This document shows, one piece after another, positions 13,195 to 15,237 of a stretch of 15,237 bases of DNA. This DNA is from Chloroflexota bacterium (GTDB lineage: Bacteria; Chloroflexota; Ktedonobacteria; Ktedonobacterales; Ktedonobacteraceae): NCBI GenBank assembly GCA_021828635.1, contig JAJZEJ010000468.1:1-15237 (forward strand), written 5' to 3'. The notes below the pieces were generated by a model. That model had not been told where the DNA came from. It ran no database searches and saw only the letters and a program-made list of their open reading frames with translations. The position numbers and the translations under genes were made by a program. Numbering within the stretch: the stretch's first letter is position 1; each line of letters starts with the position of its first letter.

Positions 13195-13213
13195 ACATAG
13201 AGAGGATAGCTTA

Positions 13214-14308
13214 ATGGTGAGAGATGAACTGGTACAGAGTGCCATCGATAACTGGGGGCCACGCTTTATCGCCAATGGCATCGACTATAACGATTTTCAG
13301 CGTGTCACCAATAGTGTCGAGCGTTGGGACGACTGGTGTCGCATGTGGTCTGAGTGTGGAACCATGCATGAGCAAATGGGTGAGCAGGCTGAGATGCAGG
13401 GCTATTACGTGTCGGCAGCGCAGCACTACTTTCAAGCATCAATGGCCTATCATTTCGGCAAATTTTTGTTTGTGCATAGCCCGCTAGAGTTGCGCGTGGC
13501 ACACGATCATACCGTCAATATGTACAAAAAAGCTTTGCCATATTTCGATTTTCCAGGCGAACACGTTACCATCCCTTATGAGCATGGCGCGGCGATGTAC
13601 GGCATCCTCAGAAAGCCCTGGCATACGCCCAAAGCGCCGGTCGTGCTGCTCGTCCCTGGCCTCGATTCGGTTAAGGAAGAGATGCACATCTATGGTGAGG
13701 ATTTTCTGCGTCGTGGTATGGCTGTCCTTGCGCTTGATGGTCCCGGACAGGGCGAGATGGAATTTGATTATGCCATGCGCCATGATTATGAGGTGCCAGT
13801 ACGCTACGCTATCGACTATCTTGAAGGTCGAGCGGATGTGGATGCGAAGCGCGTGGGTCTGATGGGTGTTAGCCTCGGCGGCTATTATGCCCCACGAGCC
13901 GCCGCCTTCGAGCCACGCCTCAAAGCCACGATTGCCAACTGCGGCGGCTATAACTTCGTGAGCCACTTTGACCGCTTGCCAGGGCATACACGCGCCGCCT
14001 TCGCTCACCGCCTCAAGGCCGTGAACGAAGCGGATGCACTTGTAAAACTGGCCGCGTTTAACCTTGAGGGCGTGATGGAGCATGTGCAGTCTCCATTGCT
14101 CATCATCATGGGCCGCCGTGACAGGCTCGTGCCATTCGCCGATGCCGAAAGAATGGCGGCAGAAGCTCGCAACGTTGCCGAACTATGGATGTTCGAGGAT
14201 GGCAACCATGTCTGCAACAACATTCCCTACAAGCATCGTCCACAACAAGCCGATTGGATGCGCCAACAATTGAACCGCACGGACGCGATGAAGCGGTCCC
14301 TACAATAA
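13214..14308 (+). CDS. Alpha/beta hydrolase resembling 2,6-dihydroxypseudooxynicotine hydrolase, paralog 2
   Basis: Tandem paralog (364 residues) of the preceding gene, colinear without gaps through residue 352. The likely triad is at the same numbers: S220 in GVSLGG, D303 in GRRDRLVP and H332 in EDGNHVCNN. Residues 1-42 are nearly identical between the two, while 241-275 differ strongly (GPYNQATNFRNRPIISR in one, GGYNFVSHFDRLPGHTR in the other), which suggests different substrate preference or a divided role. The C-terminus departs from the paralog: after DWMRQQLN come RTDAMKRSLQ and the stop, encoded by copy 4 of the dispersed repeat. Start choice: ATG 13214 has AGAGGA seven bases upstream and matches the paralog's start. 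The frame is open upstream inside the first hydrolase, but that part is not real. It is convergent with arginase, 16 bases away. Confidence 0.85.
   Translation: MVRDELVQSAIDNWGPRFIANGIDYNDFQRVTNSVERWDDWCRMWSECGTMHEQMGEQAEMQGYYVSAAQHYFQASMAYHFGKFLFVHSPLELRVAHDHTVNMYKKALPYFDFPGEHVTIPYEHGAAMYGILRKPWHTPKAPVVLLVPGLDSVKEEMHIYGEDFLRRGMAVLALDGPGQGEMEFDYAMRHDYEVPVRYAIDYLEGRADVDAKRVGLMGVSLGGYYAPRAAAFEPRLKATIANCGGYNFVSHFDRLPGHTRAAFAHRLKAVNEADALVKLAAFNLEGVMEHVQSPLLIIMGRRDRLVPFADAERMAAEARNVAELWMFEDGNHVCNNIPYKHRPQQADWMRQQLNRTDAMKRSLQ
13259..13320 (+). repeat. 62-bp identical block, second member (hydrolase paralog 2)
   Basis: Identical to 12175-12236; see that entry. Confidence 0.8.
14281..14304 (+). repeat. 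Dispersed palindromic repeat, copy 4, forming the end of hydrolase paralog 2
   Basis: GGACGCGATGAAGCGG then TCCCTACA, differing from copy 2's second unit (6070-6093) at one base. It encodes DAMKRSLQ in the same frame that copy 2 uses for DAMNRSLQ, and the gene's TAA follows directly (14306-14308). Confidence 0.8.
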
Positions 14309-14324
14309 AATCCCTACGCCATTT

Positions 14325-15218
14325 TTATAGAATCCGTTTACCTAATGCGGAGAGCATCAGTTCGACGGCCAGGCGGGCGGTGGCATTCTCGCGGTCGAGA
14401 ATGGCGTTGACCTCGACGACATCCATCGAGATCAGGCGGCGTGAAGCGGATACCAGTTCCATTGCCAGATGGGCCTCACGATAGCTCAGGCCGCCGCGTA
14501 CAGGTGTGCCAACGCCGGGTGCCTCGCGTGGGTCGAGCGCATCCAGGTCCAGGCTCAAGTGAATCGGGTTGTCGTGCTGGCTGGCAATGGCTACCGCCTG
14601 ACGCATCACCTCTGAGATGCCGAACTGGTCGATCTCGGACATGGTGAAGACATGGATTTGATGCTCACGTAACAGCTCCTGCTCGCCCATGTCCAGGTCG
14701 CGTGCGCCGATGATAACGATGGTGTCTTTATTGAGCTTTGGCCCCCAACCATCAATGTGCGTGAGTTGCAGGTTGCCCACACCGGCTAGCGCGGCCAGCA
14801 CCATGCCATGAATATTGCCTGAAGGCGTGGTGGCCTCGGTATTGAAATCGCCGTGCGCATCAACCCAGATTAACCCTACATCATGGTGTACACGGGCGAC
14901 TCCACTGATTGTGCCGAGCGCAATGCTGTGATCGCCGCCCAGAATCAGCGGAAATTCATTAGCTTGTAGCGTCTCGCTCACAATCTGTGAAAGTTCTTCA
15001 GCGGCTTTGATTATCGGTTCAAGATATTTTAACTGCGTATAGCCGACCGGATAGCTCTCCGGCTGTGGAATCGTAATGTTGCCATAGTCACTCACGCTAT
15101 GACCAAGACGTTGCAAATGTTCACTTAAATTCGCGTAGCGGATGGCGCTTGGCCCGATATCGACACCACGCCTGTCCGCGCCCAGGTCCATAGGTGCGCC
15201 AATAATGCGAATATGCAT
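14325..15218 (-). CDS. rocF: Arginase (ureohydrolase family)
   Basis: A cytoplasmic manganese enzyme (297 residues) that cleaves arginine to ornithine and urea. Seen: the N-terminal IIGAPMDLGADRRGVDIGP (5-23) with the DLGADRRGVDIGP block typical of bacterial arginases. Metal ligands are H97 (GGDHSIALG), D120, H122 and D124 (DAHGDFN) and D224 and D226 (SLDLDALDP). H137 (NIHG) follows at the usual active-site spacing. EAPGVGTPVRGGLSYREAH (232-250) and the VVEVNAILDRENATA block (267-281) complete the family pattern. Length matches RocF. Agmatinase or guanidinobutyrase are less likely, given the N-terminal block and the GNIHGM loop. Start: ATG 15218 has AAAGGA six bases upstream. It is transcribed towards the hydrolases and so is not part of their operon. 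The 16 bases between the stops show no terminator hairpin. Ornithine-handling genes, if any, are outside the window. Confidence 0.94.
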   Translation of the reverse strand: MHIRIIGAPMDLGADRRGVDIGPSAIRYANLSEHLQRLGHSVSDYGNITIPQPESYPVGYTQLKYLEPIIKAAEELSQIVSETLQANEFPLILGGDHSIALGTISGVARVHHDVGLIWVDAHGDFNTEATTPSGNIHGMVLAALAGVGNLQLTHIDGWGPKLNKDTIVIIGARDLDMGEQELLREHQIHVFTMSEIDQFGISEVMRQAVAIASQHDNPIHLSLDLDALDPREAPGVGTPVRGGLSYREAHLAMELVSASRRLISMDVVEVNAILDRENATARLAVELMLSALGKRIL

Positions 15219-15237
15219 CTGTAATCCTTTCTGCTCT

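Noticed and set aside
12812..13213. Upstream extension of the paralog 2 frame
   Set aside because: It overlaps paralog 1 in another frame, and the paralog's own start aligns with ATG 13214.
13484..14083. Minus-strand open frame (199 codons) opposite hydrolase paralog 2
   Set aside because: It is a shadow of a gene with an intact catalytic triad. No domain or ribosome site was seen.
1..15237. CRISPR arrays, tRNA/rRNA genes, transposases, toxin-antitoxin or phage-defence genes
   Set aside because: None was seen. The repeats present are few and unevenly spaced, and all the main frames are metabolic, transport or regulatory.

Overview
The window is one contiguous stretch of bacterial DNA with closely packed genes, which look like an inducible catabolic locus with its own uptake system. 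The base composition looks moderate by eye. The dispersed GGGACCGAT/ATCGCGTCC repeats and the 'TAGTAGGGG...TCATCA' palindrome remind me of Ktedonobacteria (Chloroflexota). That placement rests on memory of repeat style, is weak, and needs a database search.

Layout. (1) 1-618, minus: the first 206 residues of a molybdenum hydroxylase large subunit (xanthine dehydrogenase/CoxL family), running off the left edge. (2) 619-724: a divergent promoter region with stacked inverted and direct repeats beside a FadR-type GntR regulator (725-1438, plus). (3) 1505-7123, plus: a beta-hydroxyacid dehydrogenase (HIBADH family), E1 alpha and E1 beta of a 2-oxoacid/acetoin-type dehydrogenase, an M24 creatinase/prolidase-fold protein, and a lipoyl-bearing E2. 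These are tightly spaced or overlapping, and no E3 is present. (4) 7274-12071, plus: a complete Liv-type ABC importer (lipoprotein binding protein, two permeases, two ATPases) with a likely promoter of its own. A hairpin-forming repeat lies between the binding protein and the permeases. (5) 12130-14308, plus: two tandem paralogous alpha/beta hydrolases resembling 2,6-dihydroxypseudooxynicotine hydrolase. (6) 14325-15218, minus: arginase, convergent with the second hydrolase.

How the genes may work together (inference): the importer brings in an organic nitrogen compound. The Mo hydroxylase, C-C or amide-bond hydrolases and the M24 enzyme break it down. The beta-hydroxyacid dehydrogenase and the lipoyl-dependent complex feed the carbon skeleton into central metabolism, and the GntR protein senses an organic acid from the pathway. 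The substrate cannot be read from the sequence.

The least ordinary signal is a small palindromic repeat with four occurrences. One is intergenic, two lie inside the coding sequence of the E2 interdomain linkers, and one supplies the last residues and stop codon of the second hydrolase. No tRNA, rRNA, CRISPR array or transposase was seen. The longest gaps between genes are about 150 bases (7124-7273 and 8537-8685) and are described below.
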